A stretch of DNA of 9,043 nucleotides, taken from positions 1 to 9,043 of the forward strand of contig JAGCCD010000170.1 in assembly GCA_017651785.1 (NCBI GenBank). Direction: 5' to 3'. The notes under the pieces were generated by a model. That model searched no databases. It was given only the letters and a program-made list of their open reading frames with translations, and was not told the DNA's origin. Positions within the stretch are counted from its first letter, which is position 1. Every line of letters begins with the position of its first letter. Of this stretch, positions 7,274 to 9,043 are shown piece by piece. The position numbers and the translations under genes were made by a program. This DNA is from Bacteroidales bacterium. GTDB lineage: Bacteria > Bacteroidota > Bacteroidia > Bacteroidales > UBA932.

Positions 7274-9043
7274 ATGATTGTACTTAAATTCGGAGGATCC
7301 TCGGTAGAAAACGCCACCGCAATGTCCAGAGTGCTCGACATTGTAGAGGATGAAGCAAGAAAAGACCGCGTCGTGCTTGTGGTTTCCGCCATACGCGGCT
7401 GCACCGACTCCCTCCTGGAAATCGGGACCGCAGAAGACCCCGAGCACCAGATAGACCACCTTCAGAACCGTCACATCGCCATTATACGCCGCCTCTTCAC
7501 CGGCCCGGAGAGAGAGCAGGCCATTGTGGACTGCAAGAATATCTTCAGCGAGATCCGCTGCATCCCCAAGACCATAGAGGCCTTCGGAGAGGTGCTTTCC
7601 ACCAGAATCCTTGCCCGCAAACTGCACTGCGAGGGCTTCAAGACCGTGTGGCTTGATTCCAGAGACCTCGTAACCACCAAACCAGGCAGCACGGAGGCGG
7701 ATGAGGAAAAGACCTACCCCGCCATAGCAAAAGCGGTCGCAGACAACCCCCAGGCAAAGATTTTCGTGGCGCCCGGCTTCATCGCCCGCAACCCCGAGGG
7801 AGCCGTAACCACCCTTGGCCGCGGCGGCTCGGACTACAGCGCCTCCATCTACGCCGCGGCGCTTGACGCACGCGACCTGCAGATTTGGACAGACGTCCCG
7901 GGCATAATGACGGCCAACCCCAAAGACGTCCCCGCCGCACGCAGCATTCCGCAGATCAGCTACCGCGCCGCGTTCGATATGGCCCGCTACGGCGCCAAGG
8001 TGCTGTACGCGCCCGCCGTGGCCCCTGCAAGGGAGAAGGGCATAGACATCAAGATCCTCAACACCTTCGATCCAAAGCACCCGGGAACCGTCATCTCCGC
8101 CAAGGGCGCTCCGGGCCTCAAGGGCGTCACCGCCCTGCAGGAGTCTGAAGACAAGACCAGGGTGGTCATAATCTCAGAGATGCCCGAGAACATTTCCCGC
8201 CGCGCAGAGGCAGCCCTCAAAGGCGCCGGAATCAAGCCGCTGGAAGCTCCGCAGGAAGACGCATCCGGCAACCTTTCCCTGCTGGTGCGCCCCGCCGTGG
8301 CCCGCAGCGCCGTGGCCGCACTCCACCGGGAGTTCTTCGAGCGCCGCTCGCCCAGAACCGTAGAGGTATACATAGCCGGCGCCGGCTCAGTGGGCACCGC
8401 ACTGCGCCAACTCATAGAGGGCGAACAGCCGCAGACCTGGGGCAAGCACCTTATACTCAAGGAAATATCGTCAGACCACGGTTTTGCCGCACACGTTGCG
8501 TCCACCGCCCGCAGCGGCTCTGTCCTGGTAGACTGCACCAACAGCGAGAGCATCTGGAAAGACTTCTTCTCCCTGTTCAACGCAGGCATAAACGTAGTCA
8601 GTTCCAACCGCCGCTCGCTGGCAATTCCGTATGTGGATTACCTGGCCCTCAAGGCCGCCGCGGCAGAGAACGGCTGCTTCTTCAGATACGACACCACCGT
8701 GGGCAATACCCTCCCCATACTTCAATCAGTATCGGGCGGCAGCAACGTCACCGGCATAGACGCCGTGGTGTCCTGCACCCTCAACCTGCTCATTACCAGC
8801 TATCACGGTTCCGGAGGCGCGGCTTTCTGGGAAATCCTCCGCCAGGCGCAGGAACGCGGCCTCACCGAGCCAGATCCCCGCACAGACCTCGCCGGCCGCG
8901 ACGCCCTGCGCAAGCTTTTCATCATTGCCCGCGAGGCCGGGGTGCCCCTTGAGGCGGAAGATGTGTCCATAGAGCCAATGTTCGGCCCCGAATTCTTTGA
9001 GGGCACGCCCGAAGACTTCTACCGCAAGCTCCGGGAGGCCGAG
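7274..9043 (+). CDS. thrA: Bifunctional aspartate kinase/homoserine dehydrogenase, ThrA-type (3' partial)
   Basis: The enzyme catalyses the first step (aspartate to aspartyl phosphate) and third step (aspartate semialdehyde to homoserine) of the threonine/methionine branch, in the cytoplasm. 590 codons are visible and the gene continues past the right edge. The kinase covers residues 1-275: MIVLKFGGSSV with Lys5, AFGEVLS with Glu106, TTLGRGGSDYSAS at 179-191 with Arg183 and Asp187, IWTDVPGIMTANP at 204-216, and YGAKVLY at 239-245. About 75 residues (284-360) follow, enough for one ACT-like fold. The dehydrogenase starts with GAGSVG (369-374), then VDCTNSES, and has a full homoserine dehydrogenase signature at 525-547 (Glu532, Asp543 and Lys547 kept). 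Changed positions are NRR at 445-447 where NK is usual, VGNTLP at 476-481 for VGAGLP, and Cys501 in place of the Gly of the usual GT pair. The MIVLKFGG start is canonical and no other start is available. Codons are strongly C-ending. About 110-130 more residues would be expected downstream. The family is clear; full dehydrogenase activity is uncertain. Confidence 0.93.
   Translation, partial: MIVLKFGGSSVENATAMSRVLDIVEDEARKDRVVLVVSAIRGCTDSLLEIGTAEDPEHQIDHLQNRHIAIIRRLFTGPEREQAIVDCKNIFSEIRCIPKTIEAFGEVLSTRILARKLHCEGFKTVWLDSRDLVTTKPGSTEADEEKTYPAIAKAVADNPQAKIFVAPGFIARNPEGAVTTLGRGGSDYSASIYAAALDARDLQIWTDVPGIMTANPKDVPAARSIPQISYRAAFDMARYGAKVLYAPAVAPAREKGIDIKILNTFDPKHPGTVISAKGAPGLKGVTALQESEDKTRVVIISEMPENISRRAEAALKGAGIKPLEAPQEDASGNLSLLVRPAVARSAVAALHREFFERRSPRTVEVYIAGAGSVGTALRQLIEGEQPQTWGKHLILKEISSDHGFAAHVASTARSGSVLVDCTNSESIWKDFFSLFNAGINVVSSNRRSLAIPYVDYLALKAAAAENGCFFRYDTTVGNTLPILQSVSGGSNVTGIDAVVSCTLNLLITSYHGSGGAAFWEILRQAQERGLTEPDPRTDLAGRDALRKLFIIAREAGVPLEAEDVSIEPMFGPEFFEGTPEDFYRKLREAE

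Noticed and set aside
7264..7283. Direct repeat TTGTAC at 7264-7269 and 7278-7283 as a possible operator
   Set aside because: The units are only 6 nt, the second lies within the coding sequence (ATT GTA C), and no further copies or symmetry support a regulator site.
7223..8080. A 285-residue open frame on the minus strand opposite the ThrA-type gene
   Set aside because: It lies wholly over the kinase coding region and the promoter region, has a Gly/Val/Ala-rich low-quality composition and no recognisable domain. It is a by-product of the C-ending codons of the plus-strand gene.

Overview
The window looks like chromosomal DNA from the phylum Bacteroidota, most likely order Bacteroidales. The evidence is a SusC/SusD outer-membrane uptake pair, several lipoproteins with Bacteroidota-type partner families, weak or absent Shine-Dalgarno sequences, and promoter boxes matching the Bacteroidota -7 consensus TAnnTTTG. 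By eye the GC content is in the mid-50s, higher in the rightmost gene. This would suit an Alistipes-like or Muribaculum-like member better than a typical low-GC Bacteroides, but I cannot assign a genus.

Positions 1 to 7202 hold one minus-strand operon read right to left. Its order is a SusC/RagA TonB-dependent porin (4065-7202), a SusD/RagB lipoprotein (2515-4059), a DUF4843 lipoprotein (1721-2518), a PKD-like lipoprotein (173-1717), and the first 57 codons of a probable DUF5117/DUF5118 zinc metalloprotease (1-173) that runs off the left edge. The genes are 3 to 5 nt apart or overlap through ATGA and TAATG junctions, so they are almost certainly co-transcribed and partly translationally coupled. 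I infer a surface complex in which lipoproteins capture a substrate, SusD and SusC import it with TonB energy, and the metalloprotease trims peptide material. The substrate is not visible in the sequence. No glycoside hydrolase, ECF sigma factor, anti-sigma factor or hybrid two-component regulator lies in the window.

Positions 7203 to 7273 are a 71-nt AT-rich divergent promoter region. It carries one Bacteroidota -7 box for each direction, 12 nt apart.

Positions 7274 to 9043 hold a plus-strand gene, open at the right edge, for a ThrA-type bifunctional aspartate kinase/homoserine dehydrogenase. Its kinase motifs look intact. Its regulatory region has room for about one ACT domain instead of the usual two, its NAD(P)-binding half is compact, and three usually conserved homoserine dehydrogenase positions are changed. 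This gene holds the most unusual signal in the window. I found no RNA genes, CRISPR arrays, insertion sequences or clear terminators.
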